A DNA stretch of 64,000 bases from Gaiella sp038230035 (GTDB taxonomy: Bacteria > Actinomycetota > Thermoleophilia > Gaiellales > Gaiellaceae). Made by a program: the position numbers and the translations under genes. Shown piece by piece: positions 48,747-56,482 of the stretch (its first letter is position 1; each line of letters begins with the position of its first letter). A model generated the notes under the pieces. It was not told where the DNA came from and did no database searches. It worked only from the letters and a program-made list of their open reading frames with translations. The stretch covers positions 1 to 64,000 of the forward strand of contig JBBRNX010000012.1 in NCBI GenBank assembly GCA_038230035.1. Reading direction: 5' to 3'.

Positions 48747-50894
48747 ATGGCCGCTGACCTCGATCCCCTCGAGCAGCACCTGCTTCAGGCGCTTCGCTCG
48801 CTTCCTTCAGCGGAGAGGCGCGGCGATGCCCCCGACGCTACGGCGCTGTGGCGGGCGCAGGTCGACAGCCGCCTGTGCGACCACGCGGCGCGCTGGTTGC
48901 AGTCGAAGCAGCTCGGTTATTACACGATCGGCTCCGCCGGGCACGAGTCGAACGCGGCGGTCGCGCTCGCGCTGCGCCCCACTGATCCGGCACTGCTCCA
49001 CTACCGCTCGGGTGGCTTCTACCTCGCCCGGTCGGGGCAGGTCGAGCACGACGGCGTTGTCGACATCCTGCTCGGCATGGCCGCCGCAGCCGAGGAGCCG
49101 ATCGCCGGCGGCCGCCACAAGGTGTTCGGCCACGCCGACCTCGCGGTGATCCCGCAGACCTCGACGATCGCGTCGCATCTGCCTCGCGCGGTGGGCGTCG
49201 CGTTCGCAGTCGACCGCGCCGCGAAGCTCGGGGTCGAGAGCCGTTGGCCGCGCGACGCTGTGACCGTCTGCAGCTTCGGCGATGCGTCGCTCGACCACGC
49301 AGTGGCGCAAGCCGCGCTGAACACGGCCGCGAACTGCGTGCATCAACGGTTGCCGCTCGCAGCGCTCTTCGTGTGCGAGGACAACGGTCTCGGAATCAGC
49401 GTCCCGTCGCCGGCCGGCTGGGTGGAGAGCGCGTTGCGCGCGCGGCCGCAGCTCCGGGTCGAGAGCGCTGCCGGTGACGACTCTCAGGCGGTGCTCGACA
49501 TCGCCCGGGAACTTGCAGGATGGGTGCGCGAGGAGCGCCGGCCGGCCATCCTCCATCTGCGCACCGTGCGGTACCTCTCCCACGCCGGAGCCGATCTCGA
49601 GACCGCCTACCGGACCCCGCGGGCGATCCGAGCCGACTACGAGCGGGACCCGATACTCGCCACAGCGCGCTGGCTCGTCGCGGCAGGCGTGACCACCGGG
49701 GAGGAGCTGGCGGCCGAGTATCTCGAGTCGCGTCAGCGCATCCGTGAGCTCGCGCTCGCGGCCACGCAGCGATCGCAGCTGGAAACCGCCGACGCCGTGA
49801 TGCGGCCGATCGCGCCGCGCACGCCGGTGGTCGTCGCTAGCCGGGCGGGCTCGACGACCCAGAGCGGCGGCGAGCCGCTCACGTTCGCGCAGGCGGTCAA
49901 CCGGGGCCTGGCCGATGTGCTGGCAGAGCACCCGGAGACGCTCCTCTTCGGCGAAGACGTAGCCGTCAAGGGCGGCGTGTACGGCGTGACGCGAGGGCTC
50001 CACCCCCGTTTCGGTGCTGCGCGCGTCTTCGACACGCTGCTGGACGAGACGTCGATCCTCGGCCTTGCGCTCGGGACAGCGCTCACCGGGTTCCTCCCGA
50101 TTCCGGAGATTCAGTACCTCGCGTACTTGCACAATGCAGAGGATCAGTTACGCGGCGAGGCGGCGACGCTCCAGTTCTTCTCGCAGGGCCGCTATCGGAA
50201 CGGGATGGTTGTGCGTGTCGCCGGCCTCGGCTACCAAAGCGGCTTCGGCGGGCACTTCCACAACGACGACGCCGTTGGCGTACTCCGCGACATCCCAGGC
50301 ATCGTCGTCGCCTTGCCGTCACGGCCCGACGACGTCGGTCCGATGCTGCGCACATGTGTCGCTGCAGCGAAGGTCGACGGCAGTGTCTGCGTGTTCCTCG
50401 AGCCGATCGCGCTCTATCACGCACGCGACCTGCACGCAGAAGGCGACAGCGAGTGGCTGGCCCCGCCGGGCAGCTCGCACATTCCCATCGGAGCTGCGCG
50501 CACCCACCGCGCCGGCCGCGACCTGACGATCGTGACGTGGGCGAACGGGCTGCGGATGTCGCTCCGTGTCGCAAACCGCCTCGCCGAGCAGGGGATCTTC
50601 GTCCGCATTCTCGATCTGCGTTGGCTCGTTCCGCTACCTGTCGACGACATCCTTCGTGAGGCCCAGGCGACCGGCTGCGTCCTCGTTGCCGACGAGACGC
50701 GCAAGAGCGGCGGGGTCTCGGAGGGTGTGATCGCGACGCTCGTCGATGCCGGCTTCAGCGGTCGGGTCGCGCGAGTCACGAGCAAAGACTCATTCGTCCC
50801 GCTCGGCCCCGCCGCGAATCTCGTGCTTCTGTCGGAGGAAGAGATCGAGGCGGCCGCGCTACGGCTGCTAGCCGTGCCAGCCGAGAGCTACTGA
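48747..50894 (+). CDS. fused E1 alpha-beta 2-oxoacid dehydrogenase
   Basis: A 715-residue thiamine-diphosphate enzyme. Residues about 35-340 are the E1 alpha part (SIGSAGHESNAAVALALRPTDPALLHYRSGGFYLARSG, FGDASLDHAVAQAALNTAANC as the ThDP motif, EDNGLGIS), 370-700 the beta part (FAQAVNRGLADVLAEHPETLLFGEDVAVKGGVYGVTRGL, LDETSILGLALGTALTGFLPIPEIQYLAYLHNAEDQLRGE). Branched-chain or related 2-oxoacids are likely substrates. No E2 or E3 gene adjoins it. The last 27 bases overlap the opposing IclR gene. Confidence 0.85.
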   Translation: MAADLDPLEQHLLQALRSLPSAERRGDAPDATALWRAQVDSRLCDHAARWLQSKQLGYYTIGSAGHESNAAVALALRPTDPALLHYRSGGFYLARSGQVEHDGVVDILLGMAAAAEEPIAGGRHKVFGHADLAVIPQTSTIASHLPRAVGVAFAVDRAAKLGVESRWPRDAVTVCSFGDASLDHAVAQAALNTAANCVHQRLPLAALFVCEDNGLGISVPSPAGWVESALRARPQLRVESAAGDDSQAVLDIARELAGWVREERRPAILHLRTVRYLSHAGADLETAYRTPRAIRADYERDPILATARWLVAAGVTTGEELAAEYLESRQRIRELALAATQRSQLETADAVMRPIAPRTPVVVASRAGSTTQSGGEPLTFAQAVNRGLADVLAEHPETLLFGEDVAVKGGVYGVTRGLHPRFGAARVFDTLLDETSILGLALGTALTGFLPIPEIQYLAYLHNAEDQLRGEAATLQFFSQGRYRNGMVVRVAGLGYQSGFGGHFHNDDAVGVLRDIPGIVVALPSRPDDVGPMLRTCVAAAKVDGSVCVFLEPIALYHARDLHAEGDSEWLAPPGSSHIPIGAARTHRAGRDLTIVTWANGLRMSLRVANRLAEQGIFVRILDLRWLVPLPVDDILREAQATGCVLVADETRKSGGVSEGVIATLVDAGFSGRVARVTSKDSFVPLGPAANLVLLSEEEIEAAALRLLAVPAESY

Positions 50895-51632
50895 GATCCT
50901 CCGAGCGCTTGCGAGGAGCAGTGGAAGTGCGGCTTGCATCGCCGCCTCGTCGAAGCGACTCGTGGGGCCTTGCAGGGCGACCACTGCCGCAAGTTCGCCG
51001 CCGGCCCCCCAGACCGGCGCGGCAATCGCGCTCAGGCCGACCTCGCGCTCCTCGACCGCTTCGGCCCAGCCTTGTTCGCGGACGCGGGCGATCTCCTCGT
51101 CGAGCGCTGCGGGATCGGTGATCGTCCGCGGCGCGTAGTGCTCGAGCTTCCCGCGAGGGAGAGGCACATTGCCGAAGGAGAGCATCACCTTGCCTGCCGA
51201 AGACGCGTGCCCGACGCTCGGCCGACCGAGCCGCGTAACGCCTTGGAGGTAGTGCTCGCTCGGGACGAAGTCGACGGTTATCGCGTCGCCGTCGCCGGGA
51301 ATCGAGAGCGTGGCGGTCTCGCCAACCTGGTGGACGAGCTCCTCGAGGGCCGGCCGCGCGACATCGCGCAGGTTGAGGCGGCCGAGGAAGGCATTTGCGA
51401 GACGCAGGATGCGGACTCCGAGCCGATAACGACCGTTCGTGGGTGCGTGCTCGACGAGGCCGAGGCGGGCGAGCGTGCCGAGTTGCCGCGACACTGTGCT
51501 TGCACTGATCCCGGTGCGTCGGGCGATCTCGGTCGTCCCGAGCTCACCGCCTTCGGCGAGGGCATCGAGCACCTGGACAGCACGGACGGTGGCCTCGACG
51601 TCGCGGGAAGATGGTTGACCGGTTCGCGCCAT
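50868..51632 (-). CDS. IclR-family transcriptional regulator (2)
   Basis: A 254-residue IclR protein: wHTH at about 12-70 (VRAVQVLDALAEGGELGTTEIARRTGISASTVSRQL...YRLG) and effector domain (GETATLSIPGDGDAITVDFV, GRPSVGHASSAGKVMLSFG, REVGLSAIAAPVWGAGGELAAVVALQG). It is the closest relative in the window of the IclR at 26947. ATG at 51632; an upstream TTG at 51659 is possible. It diverges from soxD and so probably controls the sox operon. Confidence 0.88.
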   Translation of the reverse strand: MARTGQPSSRDVEATVRAVQVLDALAEGGELGTTEIARRTGISASTVSRQLGTLARLGLVEHAPTNGRYRLGVRILRLANAFLGRLNLRDVARPALEELVHQVGETATLSIPGDGDAITVDFVPSEHYLQGVTRLGRPSVGHASSAGKVMLSFGNVPLPRGKLEHYAPRTITDPAALDEEIARVREQGWAEAVEEREVGLSAIAAPVWGAGGELAAVVALQGPTSRFDEAAMQAALPLLLASARRISVALGWHG

Positions 51633-51640
51633 GCGGTAGC

Positions 51641-51679
51641 CTATCGCCACAGATAGCACGCTATTGCCACCAGCGCAAA
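51641..51679. promoter_or_regulatory. candidate IclR operator before soxD
   Basis: Two direct repeats, TATCGCCAC (51642-51650) and TATTGCCAC (51662-51670), are spaced 20 bases start to start, about two helical turns. A near-palindrome GATAGC-AC-GCTATT (51652-51665) lies between. CTATTG...CAGCG.CAA (51661-51679) matches the motif in front of the other IclR gene and ends one base before the soxD ATG. Confidence 0.5.
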
Positions 51680-51680
51680 T

Positions 51681-51938
51681 ATGTCAATGCTTGTCACCTG
51701 TCCGAACTGCGGCCCTCGCGAGGTGCAGGAGCTGCGCTGTGCTGGTGAATCGACACGTCGCCCGACGACGACGCCGACCCAGCGCGAACTGAACGAGTAC
51801 ATCTACTTTCGCGCGAACGAAGCCGGGATGCAGCGTGAGTGGTGGTTCTGCCGTGCTTGCGAGGACTGGTTCCTCGCCGAGCGCAACACGGTGACGAACG
51901 AGGTCAGCCGGACATGGGCGCCGGAGCCCGCCTCGTGA
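51681..51938 (+). CDS. sarcosine oxidase delta subunit-like protein
   Basis: An 85-residue SoxD-type protein: LVTCPNCGPREVQELRC gives the CPxCG zinc site, and the second Cys pair lies in WWFCRACEDWF (CxxC); ELNEYIYFRANEAGMQREWW is the family core. In heterotetrameric sarcosine oxidases and N-methylglutamate dehydrogenase this zinc subunit sits between the beta and alpha subunits. It has no obvious Shine-Dalgarno. GTGA overlap with soxA. Confidence 0.87.
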   Translation: MSMLVTCPNCGPREVQELRCAGESTRRPTTTPTQRELNEYIYFRANEAGMQREWWFCRACEDWFLAERNTVTNEVSRTWAPEPAS

Positions 51939-54595
51939 GCAGGCTGGACCCGAGACCGCACGAGCGAATCGACCGCTCGAAGCCGGTCTCGTTCACGTTC
52001 GAGGGCAAGAAGGTCGACGGCTTCGAGGGCGACACGATCGGGTCGGCGCTCTACGCGTCGGGGCGCCGTGTCTTCTCCAGGAGTTTCAAGTACCACCGGC
52101 CGCGTGGCCTTCAGTGCTGCTCGGGTCACTGCGCGAACTGCCAGATGACGGTCGACGGAATCCCGAATGTCCGCGTCTGCACGACTCCCGTCCGAGACGG
52201 CGCTGCGGTGAAGGGCCAGAACTACGTGGGCTCGCTCGAGCACGATCTGATGCAGGCGACCGACAAGCTCGGCGGGCCCTTCACGCCGCCGGGGTTCTAC
52301 TACAAGACCTTCATCCGGCCGCGGAAACTGTGGCCGCTCTACGAGAAGTTCCTGCGCGGCGCCGCCGGCCTCGGCAAGCTCGACCCGACCGGTGCGCGGC
52401 CGGAGCGCGTCGATGGCGAGTATCGGCACGCCGACGTCCTCATTGTCGGCGGCGGTCAGGCGGGGCTCGAGGCTGCGATCGAGGCGGCGTCCGTGGGAGA
52501 CTCGGTCGTGGTCGTCGACGAAGGGCCGGAGGTCGGGGGCGCCCTTCTCGCCGAGCGCGACGGCGTCGCGACGGCTCGCGCGCTCGCCGACCAGGCGCGT
52601 GCTGCGGGTGTCGAGCTGCTCGCGCCGGCGATCGCAATCGGCCTCTTCGAGCAGGGCTTCGTGCCGGTCGCCTATGAAAATCTGCTGCTCAAGTACAGGG
52701 CGGAGCGCGTGATCGTCGCCTCGGGGATCGTCGAGCAGCCGCTCGTCTTTCCGGGCAACGACCTGATCGGCGTGATGCTCCCGGACGCCGTGCGGCGGCT
52801 CGTCAACTACTGGTCGATCAAGCCGGGCGCGCGCGCGGTCATCCTCACCGCCGACGAACGCGGGCTGAGAGCCGCAGAGGACCTCGAATCGGCACGGGTC
52901 GAGGTCGCCAGCGTGATCGATCTGCGCGAGGCCGAGCCGCCCAACATCGAGGCAGTCGGCCGGAAGGGTCGGGTCACGGAGCTCCACGTGAACGGCCGGT
53001 CGACGAAGTGTGACCTCGTTGTGATGTCGGGGAGTCCGCAGCCGAACTTCAAGCTGCTCGCCCAAGCCGGGGCGCGGGTCGAGTACGACGCCGCGCGCGG
53101 CATCTTTATCCCGACGGATCTCCCCGAGAAACTGGAAATGGTGGGTGCGGTAACCGGCGATGTCGGCGCACCCGCAGTCCCGAGCCCCGTGCTCGGGTTC
53201 CACGGCGACAAGTGCTTCGTCTGTTTCTGCGAGGACCAGACGACGAAGGATCTGAAGTACGCGATCGCCGAGGGCTTCGACTCGATCGAGCTCTCCAAGC
53301 GCTACACCACGGTGACCATGGGGCCGTGCCAGGGGCGCCTCTGCCACGTCAACTCGATCCGCGTCTATGCGAAGGCGACGAAGCTCGACGAGAACACCAT
53401 CGGCACGACGACCGCGCGTCCGCCATACACGCCGATCTCCATGGGGCTACTCGCCGGCAACCCGCAGGAGCCGAAGAAGCGCACCTCGCTGCACCACGTC
53501 CACAAGGATCTCGGCGGACGGATGATGTGGACCGGGCAGTGGCGCAGGCCGCATTCCTACGGCGACGACGCAGGCGCCGAGGCGCAGCACGTGCACCGTT
53601 CACTCGGCCTGATCGATGTCTCGACGCTCGGCAAGATCCTCGTCAAAGGCCCCGACGCCGGTGCCTTCCTCGACCGTGTCTACCCGAACCGTTTCTCGGA
53701 CCTCAAGGTCGGCCGCACGCGCTACGGCGTGCTCACCGGCGATGCGGGCCGGATCATGGACGACGGCGTCGTCGCGAGGATCGACGACGACAGCTTCTAC
53801 GTCTCGGCCACCTCGACCGGCGCCGACGGCGTCTACCAGTGGTTCACGTGGTGGAACGCGGTCTGGTTCATGGACGTGCAGTTCGCGAACCTGACCGGTG
53901 CTCTGGCGGCGATCAACGTCGCCGGGCCGAACGCCCGCTCGGCGATGGAGCGCGTCTCGGACGCCGACTTCTCGGCCGACGGCTTCGCCTATCTCGACGC
54001 CAAGCACGTCATTGTCGCTGGCGTCCCGATGCTTGCCTTGCGGATCGGCTTCGTGGGCGAGCTCGGCTACGAGCTACACTTTCCGAGCCCGCTCGCGGAG
54101 CACGTCTGGGACACGATCACCGCGAAGGCTTCGGACCTCGATCCGAAGCCGTTCGGCCTCGAGCCGCAGCGCATCCTGCGCCTCGAGAAGGGCCACGTCA
54201 TCATCGGCCAGGACACCGACTCCGAGTCGAACCTGCTCGAGGCTTCGATGCCGTGGCTCGTCAAGAACGACAAGGAGTTCCCGTGGGTCGGCAAGTGGGC
54301 CACGCAGCAGGTTGCCGATCGAGGCCTCGACTGGATGCTCGTCGGCTTCGAGAGCCCGACCGGCGCGATCCCCGTCGAAGGCGGGCAGGTGGTCGTAGAC
54401 GGAAAGTCCTCTGGCCGCGTGACGAGCGTGCGAAGGAGCGAGGAGCTTGGCAAGGTGATCGGGCTCGCGATCCTCCCAACCGACCTTGCCGTCGACGGTG
54501 GGCGCTTCGACGTTCGGGTCGACGGGAAGAACGTGGCTATGACGGTGCGGCTCGGCGCGTTCTACGACCCGGCCGGCGAGAAGGTCAAATCGTGA
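51935..54595 (+). CDS. sarcosine oxidase alpha / N-methylglutamate dehydrogenase-like subunit
   Basis: An 886-residue alpha subunit. Residues about 15-90 are a 2Fe-2S ferredoxin-like domain (CCSGHCANC with a further Cys in VRVCTTP), 165-420 the dinucleotide-binding flavoprotein part (VLIVGGGQAGLEAAIEA), about 425-475 a BFD-like segment (CFVCFCEDQTTKDLKYA ... GPCQGRLC) and 500-880 a GcvT-type folate domain (GLIDVSTLGKILVKGPDAGAFLD, GRIMDDGVVARIDDD, GFVGELGYELHF, GLEPQRILRLEKGHVIIGQDTD). Such subunits pass the oxidised methyl group to tetrahydrofolate as methylene-THF. GTG start coupled to soxD. Confidence 0.88.
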   Translation: MSRLDPRPHERIDRSKPVSFTFEGKKVDGFEGDTIGSALYASGRRVFSRSFKYHRPRGLQCCSGHCANCQMTVDGIPNVRVCTTPVRDGAAVKGQNYVGSLEHDLMQATDKLGGPFTPPGFYYKTFIRPRKLWPLYEKFLRGAAGLGKLDPTGARPERVDGEYRHADVLIVGGGQAGLEAAIEAASVGDSVVVVDEGPEVGGALLAERDGVATARALADQARAAGVELLAPAIAIGLFEQGFVPVAYENLLLKYRAERVIVASGIVEQPLVFPGNDLIGVMLPDAVRRLVNYWSIKPGARAVILTADERGLRAAEDLESARVEVASVIDLREAEPPNIEAVGRKGRVTELHVNGRSTKCDLVVMSGSPQPNFKLLAQAGARVEYDAARGIFIPTDLPEKLEMVGAVTGDVGAPAVPSPVLGFHGDKCFVCFCEDQTTKDLKYAIAEGFDSIELSKRYTTVTMGPCQGRLCHVNSIRVYAKATKLDENTIGTTTARPPYTPISMGLLAGNPQEPKKRTSLHHVHKDLGGRMMWTGQWRRPHSYGDDAGAEAQHVHRSLGLIDVSTLGKILVKGPDAGAFLDRVYPNRFSDLKVGRTRYGVLTGDAGRIMDDGVVARIDDDSFYVSATSTGADGVYQWFTWWNAVWFMDVQFANLTGALAAINVAGPNARSAMERVSDADFSADGFAYLDAKHVIVAGVPMLALRIGFVGELGYELHFPSPLAEHVWDTITAKASDLDPKPFGLEPQRILRLEKGHVIIGQDTDSESNLLEASMPWLVKNDKEFPWVGKWATQQVADRGLDWMLVGFESPTGAIPVEGGQVVVDGKSSGRVTSVRRSEELGKVIGLAILPTDLAVDGGRFDVRVDGKNVAMTVRLGAFYDPAGEKVKS

Positions 54596-55185
54596 CGGCG
54601 CTCGACTTCCTCTCGGTCGGCAAAGCCTCCGGGGCGGTTGCCGTCTCGGCGATCGCCCGGGCGCAGCGTGATCTCGGTGCGCGCTTCGAGCAGCGCAACG
54701 GCTGGGACGTCCCGGTGTCGATCCCAGGCGAGAAGGAGCATCTCGCTGCCGTTGGCGTGGCCGACCTCTCGCACCTGACGAAGCTCGAGCTCCGTCCCGC
54801 TGGCGAGCCGATCGACGGCGAGGGCGTCGTGTGGTACCGGATCTCGTCCCGGCGAGCGCTCGTCCTGTGCGCGGCCACGAGCGCCGACGCCGTCCGTGAG
54901 CAGGCTCGCGACCGATTCGTCCTCGACCTCACCGCCGCCTACTCGGTCGTCGCGCTCACCGGCCCCGAGGCCGCGACCGTCCTGCGGCGGATGACGCATA
55001 TGCACCACTTCCCTGCGGGTGGCGAGATCGCACACGTCCAGGGGCACGTGTTGGAACGCCCCGCTAATTACAGGGACGGCTACTGGATCATCGTTGCGCA
55101 GGAGTACGGTCAGTACGTCTGGGAGGTCGCGGTCGATCGCGCCTCGGCGCTCGGCGGCGGGCCTATAGGAGTGGATGCGCTGTGA
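54592..55185 (+). CDS. sarcosine oxidase gamma subunit-like protein
   Basis: A 197-residue GcvT-fold-related SoxG protein: LAAVGVADLSHLTKLELR, SVVALTGPEAATVLRRMTHMHHFP and WIIVAQEYGQYVWEVAVDRA. It overlaps soxA and soxB by GTGA on both sides, so it is translated as part of the complex. Family length is about 180-210. Confidence 0.82.
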   Translation: MTALDFLSVGKASGAVAVSAIARAQRDLGARFEQRNGWDVPVSIPGEKEHLAAVGVADLSHLTKLELRPAGEPIDGEGVVWYRISSRRALVLCAATSADAVREQARDRFVLDLTAAYSVVALTGPEAATVLRRMTHMHHFPAGGEIAHVQGHVLERPANYRDGYWIIVAQEYGQYVWEVAVDRASALGGGPIGVDAL

Positions 55186-56396
55186 AGGACATCTTCCTCA
55201 AGAAGCAGATCCTCAAGCGCCCCGACGAGCTGAAGCGCCACTACGACGTGGTCATCATCGGCGGCGGCTCGCACGGCCTCGCGACCGCGTACTACCTCGC
55301 GACGCACCACGGCATCACGAACGTGGCGATCCTCGAGAAGAGCTACATCGGCTCCGGCGCGGCCGGCCGCAACACGACGATCATCCGGGCGAACTACCGC
55401 ACACCCGAAGGCGCGGCCTTCTACAAGCAGAGCGTCGAGCTCTACGAGCGGCTCTCCGGCGAGCTCGATTTCAACCTCATGTTCTCGCAACACGGGCACT
55501 TCACGCTCGCGCACTCGGACCGGTCTCTGGTGGTCCAGCAAGAACGCGCCGAGGTGAACAAGCTGCTCGGCATCGACTCCTACGTGATCGACGCCGCCGA
55601 GGTGAAGCGGCTGTGTCCGCAGATCAACATCGGCACCGACGTCACCTGGCCGATCCAGGGCGCCCTCTACCACCCGCCTGGCGGCATCATCCGGCACGAC
55701 GCGGTGGTGTGGGGCTTCGCGAAGCAGGTGACGCGCGCGGGAATCGAGATCCATCAGAACGTCGAGGTGACCGGCTTCGACATCGAAAACGGGCGCGTGC
55801 ACGGGGTCAAGACGACGAAGGGCAATGTCTCGTGCGGTGTCGTCGTCAGCGCGACGGCAGGCTGGTCGAGCATCGTTGCGAAGATGGCCGGCGTGCCGCT
55901 ACCGATCACGGGGAGCATTCTGCAAGCCTTCGTCACCGAGCCGGTGAAGCCGTTCCTGGACAAGATCATCGTCTCGGCTCAGATGCACATCTACTGCTCA
56001 CAGACCGATCGCGGCGAGTTCCTGATCGGCGCCGAGGTCGAGCCGTACCCGACCTACTCGAACAAAGGCACCTTCCCGTTCGTCGAGTACGCGTGCCGGC
56101 ATATCCTCGAGCTCTTACCGCAGCTGCACGCGACGAAGATCCTGCGCCACTGGACGGGCCTCTGCGACATGAGCCCCGACTACAGCCCCATCATGGGCCT
56201 GACCGAGCTCGACGGCTTCCTCGTCGACTGCGGCTGGGGCACGTATGGATTCAAGGCCGCTCCTATTGTGGGAGTCACGCTTGCCGAGCTGATCGCCAAA
56301 GGCAAGACACCCGAGCTGATCGAGCCCTTCAAGCTCGATCGCTTTTACACCGACACGCTGGTCTCCGAAGCCGCCGCCGCGGCCGTGAGCCATTAG
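55182..56396 (+). CDS. sarcosine oxidase beta / N-methylglutamate dehydrogenase-like subunit
   Basis: A 404-residue DAO-type flavoprotein: VVIIGGGSHGLATAYYLATHHGITNVAILEKSYIGSGAAGRNTTIIRANYRTP as FAD site, HGHFTLAHSDRSL, and SPDYSPIMGLTELDGFLVDCGWGTYGFKAAP near the end. It is the catalytic beta subunit where the N-methyl amine is oxidised. The usual order is B-D-A-G; here B comes last. GTG start. Its TAG stop lies inside a palindrome. Confidence 0.87.
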   Translation: MKDIFLKKQILKRPDELKRHYDVVIIGGGSHGLATAYYLATHHGITNVAILEKSYIGSGAAGRNTTIIRANYRTPEGAAFYKQSVELYERLSGELDFNLMFSQHGHFTLAHSDRSLVVQQERAEVNKLLGIDSYVIDAAEVKRLCPQINIGTDVTWPIQGALYHPPGGIIRHDAVVWGFAKQVTRAGIEIHQNVEVTGFDIENGRVHGVKTTKGNVSCGVVVSATAGWSSIVAKMAGVPLPITGSILQAFVTEPVKPFLDKIIVSAQMHIYCSQTDRGEFLIGAEVEPYPTYSNKGTFPFVEYACRHILELLPQLHATKILRHWTGLCDMSPDYSPIMGLTELDGFLVDCGWGTYGFKAAPIVGVTLAELIAKGKTPELIEPFKLDRFYTDTLVSEAAAAAVSH

Positions 56397-56419
56397 GGGC
56401 GAGGCAAGCCTCGCCCCTA
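56394..56419. repeat. perfect dispersed palindrome containing soxB stop
   Basis: TAGGGGCGAGGC, AA, GCCTCGCCCCTA: 12-base arms, the longest perfect member in the window. The first three bases are the soxB stop. Confidence 0.85.
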
Positions 56420-56441
56420 CGATGATGCCGGCGCCTCACCC

Positions 56442-56467
56442 GTAGCGGCCGGGCTTGCCCGGCCTAC
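56442..56467. repeat. GGCCGGGC palindrome
   Basis: GGCCGGGC, TT, GCCCGGCC (56447-56464) flanked by GTAG and TAC. A different sequence from the neighbouring palindrome but of the same design. Lies 16 bases before the formate-THF ligase ATG. Confidence 0.7.
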
Positions 56468-56482
56468 ATACAAGGAGTGACG

